Source of the DNA: Kitasatospora sp. CB01950
GTDB taxonomy: Bacteria; Actinomycetota; Actinomycetes; Streptomycetales; Streptomycetaceae
Assembly (NCBI RefSeq): GCF_001905465.1
Contig: NZ_LISX01000001.1
Coordinates: forward strand, 170,378 to 234,377
Direction of reading: 5' to 3'
Length of the DNA: 64,000 nt
Each line of letters starts with the position of its first letter. Within the stretch, counting starts at the first letter, position 1. Shown here one piece after another: positions 50,520-58,416 of the stretch. Both the position numbers and the translations under genes were made by a program. The notes beneath the pieces were generated by a model that did not search any database, was not told the DNA's origin, and was given only the letters and a program-made list of their open reading frames with translations.

Positions 50520-51056
50520 TCAGGCGCTGCGCCGCTCGCCGCCGCCCACCGCCTGCTCGAACGCGGGCAGCTCCGCCCACACCGTCACCTGACCTGGCGC
50601 GTGCCGCACCCCCCAGTCCTTCGCCAGCTTGCCGACGATGCTCAGCCCCCGGCCGCCGTGCGCCGACACCGACGGGCTGGCCGGCACCGGCCGGGTGGTC
50701 GCCCCGCCGTCCGTCACCTCCAGGGTCAGCAGACCGTCCCCGCGCATCCGCCAACTCACCAGCACCGTACCGATCTCCGCGTCCTCATCGGGGCGCGGGC
50801 GGCGGCCGGCGGAACTGTCGGCCGCGGCCGGATCATCGGCCGGCAGCGGTCTGGCATGACGACAGGAATTGCTGAGCAGTTCGGAGAGGATCAACACCGC
50901 GTCGTCAATCACCGCATCCGGTATCGAGCGATCACCGAGATCGCTGCGCAGCCTCCGCCGCGCGGTCGAGACACTGGCCGGACCGTGCGGAACGGCCATG
51001 GCCGATGAGGTCGACCCGGCCTGAACTGGCACAGCGCGCGCCACCATCAACGCCAC
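50520..51056 (-). CDS. RsbW-like ATP-binding (anti-sigma factor-type) protein
   Basis: 178 residues from GTG 51056, with GGAGGT 6 bases upstream. The GHKL ATPase boxes are present: VLILSELLSNSCRHARPL (N-box), LTLEVTDGGATTRPV (G1) and GGRGLSIVGKLAKDWGV (G2). In Streptomyces dozens of such proteins bind sigma or anti-anti-sigma factors. An insert (DSSAGRRPRPDEDAE) lies between the N and G1 boxes. The partner is unknown; the phosphatase at 46918 is a possible opposing enzyme. Confidence 0.85.
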   Translation of the reverse strand: MALMVARAVPVQAGSTSSAMAVPHGPASVSTARRRLRSDLGDRSIPDAVIDDAVLILSELLSNSCRHARPLPADDPAAADSSAGRRPRPDEDAEIGTVLVSWRMRGDGLLTLEVTDGGATTRPVPASPSVSAHGGRGLSIVGKLAKDWGVRHAPGQVTVWAELPAFEQAVGGGERRSA

Positions 51057-51225
51057 CCCCGGACCTCCTTCAGCTTCTGCCGAGGGATGGATGCCCGCCG
51101 TTAATGCCTCGGAAACGGGCGTTCGACGATCCGATCGCGGTATTAACGAGATCCGCACGGCAGCCGGGCAAAAGGTGAGGTGCGTCTCACCTTCTGTCGC
51201 GTCCGGCGGGTTGTCCGAAAGGCCA

Positions 51226-51255
51226 ACGGGAAATACCCCGTTCGGTATTTCCCGT
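51226..51255. terminator. Hairpin between GDPD and the RsbW-like gene
   Basis: ACGGGAAATACC (51226-51237) and GGTATTTCCCGT (51244-51255): 12-bp perfect arms and a 6-base loop, 40 bases past the GDPD stop. Probably the GDPD terminator; an operator role is the alternative. Confidence 0.6.
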
Positions 51256-51296
51256 CATGTCAATGGCCGCACGTGCGGAGTCCCGGCGGCTGCGCC

Positions 51297-52109
51297 TCAG
51301 CGGCCCAACTGGGCCAGGACGTCGGCCGGTCGGTTGGTGATCAGCGCCTCCACGCCCAGTTCCAGGCAGAGTTCGACGTCCTCGGGGCGGTCCACCGTCC
51401 ACACGTGCACCCGGTGGCCGGCCCGGCGCAGCGCCCGGATCCGGTCCGGGTCGCGGCGCACCAGCGAGATGCCCGGGCCGGCGATCGACGCGCCGCCCGG
51501 CAGCGCCTCGATCCGGCCCAGTATCGGCACCGGGCGCTCCCACAGGTACACCAGGGGCAGCGTCGGGGCGGCCTTGCGGACCCGGTGCAGGGCCAGCTCC
51601 GAGAAGCTCATCACCCGCACCGTCGACTCCTCCGGCGTGGCCGGCAGCAGGCCGAACCGGTCCAGCATCCGCAGCAGTTCGGACTCCACCCGGCCCGCGT
51701 ACCGCACCGGGTGCTTGGTCTCGATGGCCAGCTCGACCCGGCGCCCGGAGTCCGCGACCAGCTCCAGCAGCCGCTCCAGGGTCAGCACCGAGCTGCGCTG
51801 CGGCCGCTCCGGGTGCTTCCAGGAGCCGAAGTCCAGCTCGGACAGCTGGGCCAGCGTCATCGTCGACACCACGCCCTGCCCGTTCGAGGTGCGGCGCACC
51901 GTGCGGTCGTGGACGCACACCAACTGCCCGTCGGCGGTGACCCGGACGTCGCACTCAAGCCCGTCCGCGCCCTCCTCCAGCGCCCGCCGGTACGCCTCCT
52001 CGGTGTGCTCCGGGAGGGCCGCGGAGGACCCGCGGTGGGCGATCACCTTGACTGCCGAGCGGTCGATCGGCCCGGGGAGCGGAGCCGAGCTGCTGTGCTG
52101 GATGTTCAC
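51297..52109 (-). CDS. Glycerophosphodiester phosphodiesterase
   Basis: 270 residues from GTG 52109. Catalytic signature AHRGSSAALPEHTEEAYRRA with the His-Arg pair, EGADGLECDVRVTADGQLVC with Glu and Asp ligands and VCVHD, and VHVWTVDRPEDVELCLELGV with late TNRP. It hydrolyses glycerophosphodiesters to glycerol-3-phosphate. No signal peptide, so cytoplasmic. A -10-like TAGGGT ends 7 bases before the GTG on the minus strand, indicating a leaderless message. Confidence 0.9.
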   Translation of the reverse strand: MNIQHSSSAPLPGPIDRSAVKVIAHRGSSAALPEHTEEAYRRALEEGADGLECDVRVTADGQLVCVHDRTVRRTSNGQGVVSTMTLAQLSELDFGSWKHPERPQRSSVLTLERLLELVADSGRRVELAIETKHPVRYAGRVESELLRMLDRFGLLPATPEESTVRVMSFSELALHRVRKAAPTLPLVYLWERPVPILGRIEALPGGASIAGPGISLVRRDPDRIRALRRAGHRVHVWTVDRPEDVELCLELGVEALITNRPADVLAQLGR

Positions 52110-52261
52110 GTCAACCACCCTACGCGGCACCGGACGGCGGGTTGCTTCCGGCACGGCAACGCTCCGGTGAACAGCTCCGGGTTGACGCCGGGTCAGGCCC
52201 GTGGCGCTCGGGTCGGGTCCGTGGCGCTCGGGTCGGGCCCGGCGGTGCTCCGCGGCGCGGG

Positions 52262-53620
52262 TCAGGCCCGGCGGCGTTCCACGGTCGCCACCGCGCCGGT
52301 CGCCAGCGCCGCCACCAGGAACGAGAACAGCGAGGCCGAGCTCCACGCCTGCGGGGTGAAGTGCACCGCTTCCTGGGCCTTCGCCCACAGGTCGGTCCAC
52401 CAGCCGGCCACCGCGGTCGGCGCCAGGAACTGGTAGACCGCGAAGCCCAGCGCCCACGGCAGCAGCATCACCCAGCGGGCGGGGGCGTCCTGGGTCAGGT
52501 TCCAGCCGCGCCGGCCCGCGCCGAGGAAGTAGTCCACCGCGAGCACCGCGAACAGCGGCACGAACACCGACCCGATCAGGCCGAGGAACGCGTAGTACGA
52601 CTCGGTGAACTCCTTGATCTGCAGCGCCAGCACCGTCACCAGCACGCCGATGCCGCCGGTCAGCACCCGCCGGTCCACCTTCGGCCACAGGTTGTGGATC
52701 GACATCGCGGTCGAGTACACGTTCGCGAACGACTGGTCGGACTCGCGCAGCACCAGCACCAGCAGGAACGCCCAGCCCGCGGCCACGCCGGTGAACGAGT
52801 CGAGGATCTTGTCCGGGTCGCCGCCGGACTGCAGCAGCGCCACCACGCCCAGCACGTAGCACCACACCTGGGCGACCGTGTAGCCGGAGAACGTCCCCCA
52901 GAACGCGCTCGCCGAGGTGCGCGCGTGCCGGGTGTAGTCGGCGGCCAGCGGGACGAACGAGATCGACACCGCGATCACCGCGTCCGTCGCCGACAGGAAA
53001 CCGTCCCAGTTGCCCGCGCCCGGGTCCGGGAACCCCTGCCGGGCGAACTGCACCGTGAAGTAGACCATCGCCACGCCGACCGCGACGGCCACGTACTTGC
53101 GCAGCACCGCGATCGCGCCCAGCGGCCAGATCGTCAGCACCGTCGTCAGCACGCCCGCCAGCAGCACGAACAGCCAGCGCCAGCCCTCGGTGCCGGCCAC
53201 CGTCTGGGCGCCCCAGGCGATCACCGTCAGCTCGTACACGCCCCAGCCGACGCACTGCAGGATGTTCAGCACCGTCGGGACGTACGACAGCCTGGTGCCG
53301 AACAGGCCGCGCAGCACCGCCATCGCCGGGGCGCCCGTGCGCGCGCCCACCAGCGCCGCCACCGCCAGCATCGCGGTGCCGATCGCGGTGCCCGCGACGA
53401 TCGCCGTCACCGCCGCGGTGAAGCCGAGTTCGTGGCCCTGCTTGCCCAGCACCGTCGCGGCGCTGGTGAAGCCGATCAGGCTCACCCCGAGGTTCGCCCA
53501 CAGCGCGAACAGCGCCCGGAAGTCCAGGGTGCGCGGCGGCGCCGTGTCGAGGGTCAGCGGGGCCTCGGCCCGCGCGGCCGTCTCAAGATCGGAAATTGGG
53601 GCAGACGGAACAGCCGTCAT
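52262..53620 (-). CDS. NCS1-family permease under TPP control (CytX-like, predicted hydroxymethylpyrimidine uptake)
   Basis: 452 residues, about 12 membrane helices. NCS1 features: FALWANLGVSLIGFTSAATV in helix 1, FVPLAADYTRHARTSASAFW in the central part, and AVDYFLGAGRRGWNL near helix 9. A TPP riboswitch precedes the gene and its GGGAG ribosome binding site lies in the 3' strand of the aptamer, so thiamine pyrophosphate should shut translation. Bacterial NCS1 proteins behind THI elements (CytX) are predicted hydroxymethylpyrimidine transporters; substrate is thus inferred. Confidence 0.88.
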   Translation of the reverse strand: MTAVPSAPISDLETAARAEAPLTLDTAPPRTLDFRALFALWANLGVSLIGFTSAATVLGKQGHELGFTAAVTAIVAGTAIGTAMLAVAALVGARTGAPAMAVLRGLFGTRLSYVPTVLNILQCVGWGVYELTVIAWGAQTVAGTEGWRWLFVLLAGVLTTVLTIWPLGAIAVLRKYVAVAVGVAMVYFTVQFARQGFPDPGAGNWDGFLSATDAVIAVSISFVPLAADYTRHARTSASAFWGTFSGYTVAQVWCYVLGVVALLQSGGDPDKILDSFTGVAAGWAFLLVLVLRESDQSFANVYSTAMSIHNLWPKVDRRVLTGGIGVLVTVLALQIKEFTESYYAFLGLIGSVFVPLFAVLAVDYFLGAGRRGWNLTQDAPARWVMLLPWALGFAVYQFLAPTAVAGWWTDLWAKAQEAVHFTPQAWSSASLFSFLVAALATGAVATVERRRA

Positions 53621-53625
53621 GGCCG

Positions 53626-53760
53626 ATACTCCCTACGCCGGCATTACCCGGACAGGTTCCGGCGGTCTGCGCCCCCTCGACCCGGGCGGCGTCCCCGCCA
53701 TGCCCTACGGTCGTTCCGGCGCACTCTCAGCCTGGCTGGTCCAAGCTCCCGCGACTCTCT
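53626..53760 (-). ncRNA. TPP riboswitch (THI element)
   Basis: Minus strand: the conserved CTGAGAGTGCG block (around 53720-53731) and GAACCTGTCCGGGTAATGCC (53640s-53660s) followed by GGCGTAGGGAGT are the two signature halves of the THI-box aptamer. The final GGGAG is also the ribosome binding site of the permease, so ligand binding sequesters it. The outer P1 pairing was not modelled in detail. Confidence 0.9.
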
Positions 53761-53778
53761 TCGGTTTACAGGAGCGAC

Positions 53779-53807
53779 AGGCTAGCCTCCGAGCTGGGGA
53801 ACGCCAA
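53779..53807 (-). promoter_or_regulatory. Promoter of the riboswitch-permease transcript
   Basis: Minus-strand -35 TTGGCG (complement of 53802-53807), 17-base spacer, -10 TAGCCT (complement of 53779-53784). Transcription would start near 53772, just before the aptamer. The rest of this 382-base gap up to 54002 shows no other element I can name. Confidence 0.6.
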
Positions 53808-54002
53808 GGCCGGGGGGAACGGCGTCCGCATCGCGGGACCACTGATGTCCATGTCAGCGAGGCCTAAGGCTTCTCATGATTTCTTCAGGGGCCCGCTTAC
53901 GGTGTCCGAATCCGGCATAGGAAAAACTGTGCCCCGAGGCTGTGGCCGCGCCGACCGCGCGACGACCACCGCCCAAGGTTCTGTCAGCGATGGAGGTCGT
54001 CC

Positions 54003-55742
54003 GTGAGCACCGAGCACGCGAGTGGTACCACCCCGCCGGAGAAGGCCCCCGAAGGCCCCGGCACCGAGGCGGCTGCCGCCACCTCCGGGACGCCCGCGTC
54101 CGCTCCCGCCTACCTCGCCGCGCCGCCGCCGGTGCTGCCGGCGGCACCGGCCGCCCCGGCCCCGGCTCCTGCCGCCGCGGCTCCGGCTCTGGCGGCTCCG
54201 CCGGTGAGCGACGGGACCATGCAGCTGGGGAAGGTCCCGGCGCCGCCGGCCGCCGCCCCGGTTCCGGCGGACCAGCCGGCGTCGTTCCAGAACCCGTACG
54301 GCAGCGTCGCCGCTCCCGCCCCGGTTCCTGCGGACACCCCGCCGCCGTTCCAGAACCCGTACGGCAACGTCGCCGAGCAGGCCTCGCCCTACGCGCCGAC
54401 CGCCACCGTCCCGACCGTGCCGACGCTCGCCCAGAACGGGCCGCCCGCGCCCGGCGTCCCCGGCGTCCCCGGCGACTCCTCGCAGCACCCGTTCGGGGCC
54501 GGTCACCCGGTCGGCGGCTGGGGCCACCCGTCCGGCGGACCGGGCGGTGTCGGCGGGCCGGGTGAACCGGGCTCGCCGTGGGGCGGCCCGCAGTCCGCCC
54601 CGGGCGGCGGCTCCGGCAAGGGCAAGCGCGGCGGCCTGGTCGCGCTGGTCGCGGCGGTCGCCCTGGTGGCCGGCCTGGCCGGCGGCGCGATCGGCGCGTC
54701 CGTCTCCGGCAAGGACTCCGGCCACAGCGCCGGCGCCAGCCGCAACAGCACCACCGTCACCGTCGGCAACACCCACCAGAACCTCGACCGGGCGCCCGAG
54801 TCGGTCGCCGGGATCGCCGCCAAGGCGCTGCCGTCCACCGTCACCATCAAGGCCTCGGGCTCCAGCGAGTCCGGCACCGGCACCGGATTCGTCTTCGACA
54901 CCGAGGGCCACATCCTGACCAACAACCACGTGGTCGCGCCGGCCGCCAAGGGCGGCAAGCTCAGCGTCAAGTTCTCCGACGGCTCCTCCTACAGCGCCTC
55001 CGTGGTCGGCCACGCCGACGGCTACGACGTCGCGGTCATCCGCCTCGACAACCCGCCCAAGGACAAGCTCGTCCCGCTGCCGCTCGGCGACTCCGACAAG
55101 GTCGCCATCGGCGACGCCACCATCGCCATCGGCGCGCCCTACGGCCTCGAAGGCACCGTCACCACCGGCATCATCTCCGCCAAGGACCGCCCCGTCGCCT
55201 CCGGCGACGAGACCGGCGCCCAGGCCTCGTACATGAACGCCCTGCAGACCGACGCCTCCATCAACCCCGGCAACTCCGGCGGCCCGCTGCTCGACGGCTC
55301 CGGCTCGGTCATCGGCATCAACTCGGCGATCCAGTCCAACACCAGCGGCTCCGGCCGGGCCGGCTCCATCGGCCTCGGCTTCGCCATCCCGATCAACCAG
55401 GCCAAGTGGGTCGCCCAGACCCTGATCAAGGACGGCACCCCCGTCTACGCGATCCTCGGCGTCCTCCGCAACGACGACTACCGCGGCGACGGCGCCCAGA
55501 TCGCCACCGCCCCCGTCCGCGACACCCCCGCCGTCACTCCCGGCGGCCCCGCCGACCAGGCCGGCCTCAAGGCCGGCGACGTCATCACCAAGCTCGGCGG
55601 CATCTCCATCGACAGCGGCCCCACCCTCGTCAGCGAGATCTGGACCCACAAGCCCGGCGAAAAGGTCGAGGTCGAATACACCCGCGACGGCAAGGCCGCC
55701 AAGACCACCGTCACCCTCGGCGAACGCAAGGGCGACAACTGA
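54003..55742 (+). CDS. HtrA/DegP-type serine protease, membrane-anchored
   Basis: 579 residues from GTG 54003, with GGAGGT 6 bases upstream. A Pro/Ala-rich cytoplasmic N-terminus (~1-205) contains a repeated FQNPYG motif (residues ~96 and ~117). One membrane helix (~209-231) precedes a trypsin-like domain with His in LTNNHVV, Asp in YDVAVIRLD, and Ser in NPGNSGGPL; a C-terminal PDZ domain covers ~470-575 (ADQAGLKAGDVITKLGGISI). It degrades or senses misfolded proteins outside the membrane. Promoter not recognised. Confidence 0.92.
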   Translation: MSTEHASGTTPPEKAPEGPGTEAAAATSGTPASAPAYLAAPPPVLPAAPAAPAPAPAAAAPALAAPPVSDGTMQLGKVPAPPAAAPVPADQPASFQNPYGSVAAPAPVPADTPPPFQNPYGNVAEQASPYAPTATVPTVPTLAQNGPPAPGVPGVPGDSSQHPFGAGHPVGGWGHPSGGPGGVGGPGEPGSPWGGPQSAPGGGSGKGKRGGLVALVAAVALVAGLAGGAIGASVSGKDSGHSAGASRNSTTVTVGNTHQNLDRAPESVAGIAAKALPSTVTIKASGSSESGTGTGFVFDTEGHILTNNHVVAPAAKGGKLSVKFSDGSSYSASVVGHADGYDVAVIRLDNPPKDKLVPLPLGDSDKVAIGDATIAIGAPYGLEGTVTTGIISAKDRPVASGDETGAQASYMNALQTDASINPGNSGGPLLDGSGSVIGINSAIQSNTSGSGRAGSIGLGFAIPINQAKWVAQTLIKDGTPVYAILGVLRNDDYRGDGAQIATAPVRDTPAVTPGGPADQAGLKAGDVITKLGGISIDSGPTLVSEIWTHKPGEKVEVEYTRDGKAAKTTVTLGERKGDN

Positions 55743-55804
55743 CCCACCCCACCAACACGGTGTGCACCGACCCCGCCCCAACCCGTTAGGCTGGCCTCCG
55801 CCAA

Positions 55805-55890
55805 GGAGGGTTGCCCGAGCGGCCTAAGGGACCAGTCTTGAAAACTGTCGTGGCCTCGCGCCACCGTGGGTTCAAATCCCACACCCTCCG
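55805..55890 (+). tRNA. tRNA-Ser (anticodon TGA)
   Basis: Acceptor GGAGGGT (55805-55811) pairs with ACCCTCC (55883-55889), discriminator G. Anticodon loop CTTGAAA with TGA, long type II variable arm (GTGGCCTCGCGCCAC), T-loop GGTTCAAATCC. CCA not encoded. Confidence 0.95.
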
Positions 55891-55898
55891 CACCTGAG

Positions 55899-55933
55899 AA
55901 CGGCCCCCGACCCACACCCGGCCGGGGGCCGTT
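55899..55933 (+). terminator. Terminator after tRNA-Ser
   Basis: AACGGCCCCCG (55899-55909) pairs with CGGGGGCCGTT (55923-55933). Between here and the nuclease gene at 56082 no repeat of the tRNA 3' end or other mobile-element signature was seen. Confidence 0.8.
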
Positions 55934-56081
55934 GCTCTGCCCGGTCTGCACCGGTCCTTCACCGCTCCCTTGAAACCTTTGTGCCCGTACGACACCATGG
56001 GCCACCTTCCACCGTTTCCAACTCACTGGAACAGCAGGTGAAGAGACGAACTGTCATGGATGAGAGCGACGGACACTGCGC

Positions 56082-56975
56082 ATGATCGGTGAGGTCCCTG
56101 GCGTCGAGGTCGGTCAGGAGTTCAGAACACGCCGCGAGGCACATGAAGCGGGTGTACATCGTCCACCGCAGGCTGGCATCTGTGGGACCAAGCGGGACGG
56201 TGCCGAGTCGATCGTGGTCTCCGGTGGTTACAAGGACGATCAGGACCATGGCGATGTCATCGTCTACACCGGCCACGGCGGGCAGGACGGGGCGAAGAAC
56301 CAGATCAGCGACCAGAGCCTGGACGATCCCGGCAACGCGGCACTGGTCACCAGCTATCTCGAAGGTCAACTCGTCCGGGTGATCCGCGGCGCCCACCGCA
56401 ACTCGCAGTACGCGCCACGCAGTGGGTACCGCTACGACGGCCTCTACCGGGTGACGAGCTACGGCAGCACGGTGGGCGCGGACGGACACCGGATCTGGCA
56501 GTTCCGCCTGGAGGCCGATCAGCGGGGAGATATCCCCGAACATTCGGCGCAGGAAGCGCAGTTGCCGTTGCAGGGCCTGTTGGTTGAGGCGCCGATCGGA
56601 GTGGCCTCGCCCGCTCGGGTACGGCGGGAGATCCAGCGGACCGTCCGGAACAGCAGGGTGATTCGACAGGTCAAGTCCTGGCACGGGGGCGTCTGCCAGC
56701 TGTGCGGCCTGGCGGTGGTGCTTCCTGGTGGCGTGTACAGCGAAGGCGCTCACATTCAGGCGCTTGGAGACCCGTACAACGGGCCGGACACCACAGACAA
56801 CGTGCTCTGTCTTTGCCCAACGTGCCATGTGATGTTCGACGGTGGCGCGATAGTCCTCACGGACGAGTTGGACATCGTCAGGCACGGTGCAAAGGTAGGG
56901 ACCTTGCGGACCCACCCGCAGCACGTCATCGACCTTGCCCGGGTGCGTAGCCACCGCGAACGCTGGCGCGGCTGA
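56082..56975 (+). CDS. SRA-YDG/HNH modification-dependent endonuclease (type IV restriction)
   Basis: 297 residues. N-terminal SRA/YDG domain at ~1-165: GVHRPPQAGICGTKRDGAES, IVVSGGYKDDQDHGDVIVYT, VRVIRGAHRN and SGYRYDGLYRVT, the base-flipping modified-cytosine reader. C-terminal HNH nuclease at ~215-290: CQLCG, YSEGAHIQAL, DNVLCLCPTCHVMFDGG. This is the layout of TagI-type enzymes that cut 5-methylcytosine-containing DNA. No strong ribosome binding site at ATG 56082 (GGA at -13). Base composition is visibly lower in GC than neighbouring genes. It is next to tRNA-Ser and convergent with a second nuclease. Confidence 0.87.
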   Translation: MIGEVPGVEVGQEFRTRREAHEAGVHRPPQAGICGTKRDGAESIVVSGGYKDDQDHGDVIVYTGHGGQDGAKNQISDQSLDDPGNAALVTSYLEGQLVRVIRGAHRNSQYAPRSGYRYDGLYRVTSYGSTVGADGHRIWQFRLEADQRGDIPEHSAQEAQLPLQGLLVEAPIGVASPARVRREIQRTVRNSRVIRQVKSWHGGVCQLCGLAVVLPGGVYSEGAHIQALGDPYNGPDTTDNVLCLCPTCHVMFDGGAIVLTDELDIVRHGAKVGTLRTHPQHVIDLARVRSHRERWRG

Positions 56976-56993
56976 ATCGCTTCGTCCCTGGAA

Positions 56994-57025
56994 ACCGGGC
57001 CGGTGCGCTGACGCACCGGCCCGGT
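56994..57025. terminator. Shared bidirectional terminator of the nuclease pair
   Basis: ACCGGGCCGGTGCG (56994-57007), CTGA loop, partner at 57012-57025: a 14-bp perfect stem between the two convergent genes. Confidence 0.85.
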
Positions 57026-57029
57026 GGGT

Positions 57030-57965
57030 TCAGAGGCCGATGCTCGGCGTGGTGTGGTAGCCCTTACCCTCCGGCCAGATCACGACGCAGTCCTGGCTGC
57101 CAGCCAGGTCGAGCAGATCGGCGCGGGGCTCGCTCGGGACCAGAATGGCCTTGGTGGGGTTCGGCAAGTACCGGGAATAGTCGGCGAGCTGACCGATGGC
57201 CATCCGGATGTGCTCCCGGGTGACGCTTCCCTTGGCCTCGACAAGCAGGTTCAGAGGCCCCACATACACATCCGTGTAGAGCGGGCGGGTCTCGCCGGCG
57301 GGCAGGATCTGGTGGCGCTCCGCGTGGAGGTTCCTGGCGCGCAGGTAGTCGGCCAGCGCAGCGACCAGCTTGGATTCCTTCCGTTCGGCTTCGTACGCTT
57401 CGCGGTTGGGCTCGACGAACATCTTCTCCGTCAGGTGCTGTTCCAGCGGAAGGCTCTGGACGGGGTTGGAGTTGTCGGTGGCTTCGAGCAACCGCCCGAG
57501 GCGTGTCGTCGGGTCCTGAGGCTGGGCGTCGACCGGGCGAAGCCGAAAGACGATGACCTTCCGAACCGGACCGCCGTTCGTCTCGGGAGCGTCCGCCTCG
57601 TAGTACGGCTGCTCGGCAGCTATTTCGAACTTGCCGATGTAGGTGACCAGCCCACGGGCACCCTGGAACACCCGTAGGGCCCGGCCTTCGGCCTTGTGGT
57701 GGAGGATGCTGGCGTTGCCGGAGATCATCCGCTGGTCGCCGTACTGGCCTTCACCGCTGTAGTGGAAGTACCCGTCGTGCATCCAGCCGTCGTAGTAGCC
57801 GTGCTTCTCGCCTGCGATCGGGTCGGTGAAGACCATGACGTTCGGGGTCTTCGCGGACGGCCCGATGCCTCCCTGCGTACGTCCGCCGAAGGTGGCGTGG
57901 AGCTGCTTGCGTTCGATGCTGTCGCCCGGCTTGAGGTGCCAGGGGGTGTGCTGAGGCTCGGTCAT
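57030..57965 (-). CDS. SRA-like (ScoMcrA-like head) plus PD-(D/E)XK nuclease
   Basis: 311 residues from ATG 57965, with GGAG upstream. The N-terminal ~120 residues match the ScoMcrA-like SRA/PUA-type recognition domain: HATFGGRTQGGIGPSAKTPN, KHGYYDGWMHDGYFHYSGEG, QYGDQRMISGNASILHH. The C-terminal region has a PD-(D/E)XK core (RPLYTDVYVG, NLLVEAKGSVT) with Asp and Glu-x-Lys. The two parts suggest a modified-DNA-dependent nuclease. Bases are lower in GC than nearby housekeeping genes. Specificity is not known. Confidence 0.75.
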   Translation of the reverse strand: MTEPQHTPWHLKPGDSIERKQLHATFGGRTQGGIGPSAKTPNVMVFTDPIAGEKHGYYDGWMHDGYFHYSGEGQYGDQRMISGNASILHHKAEGRALRVFQGARGLVTYIGKFEIAAEQPYYEADAPETNGGPVRKVIVFRLRPVDAQPQDPTTRLGRLLEATDNSNPVQSLPLEQHLTEKMFVEPNREAYEAERKESKLVAALADYLRARNLHAERHQILPAGETRPLYTDVYVGPLNLLVEAKGSVTREHIRMAIGQLADYSRYLPNPTKAILVPSEPRADLLDLAGSQDCVVIWPEGKGYHTTPSIGL

Positions 57966-58086
57966 GTCTGCTCCAACATGAGGATAGCCAGCACCAGTTG
58001 CCGGCAGATCCGAGCATACAAACTGACCATCAGAATCGGATAGCGATTTTCGGCATCCAATCTGCCTGTTGGTGGCGCTGGTTGAG

Positions 58087-58308
58087 TCAGAACAGCGTCG
58101 GCGGCCCGTCCTGGGCGGGTAGGCCGGGGAGTGTGTCCTGCCACAGGGTGGCGTCGGTGAGGGGGAGTTGACGCATGCTGCCGTCGCAGAGGACGAGCGA
58201 GCGGCGGTCGCGTTTGTGGTCGTGGATGACGCCGTAGCCGGTGCGGCGGGTGGGCATCAGGGCGACCGGGCGGCCGCAGGCGGGGCACTGGACACGGGGT
58301 GCGCGCAT
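58087..58308 (-). CDS. Small zinc-finger-like protein
   Basis: 73 residues from ATG 58308 (GTG 58314 also in frame). QCPACGRPVALMPTRRTGYG and HDHKRDRRSLVLCDGS supply a CxxC pair and later Cys and His, a zinc-ribbon pattern. The C-terminus ends QDGPPTLF. Function unknown. It is divergent from the glycolate-oxidase-like gene. Confidence 0.6.
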   Translation of the reverse strand: MRAPRVQCPACGRPVALMPTRRTGYGVIHDHKRDRRSLVLCDGSMRQLPLTDATLWQDTLPGLPAQDGPPTLF

Positions 58309-58416
58309 GCGCACCAGAGTGCCCGAGCGGACCGACAACGCGACAGTGGGGGCGGAGGCCGCTTGCCCGGGCATGGGTGGGGGAGGAGAGTGCGGGCGGG
58401 ACGAGTGGAGGTTGTC

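Noticed and set aside
55805..58086. Integrative element inserted at tRNA-Ser
   Set aside because: No integrase, no transposase, and no second copy of the tRNA 3' end was seen, so only a defence island is claimed.
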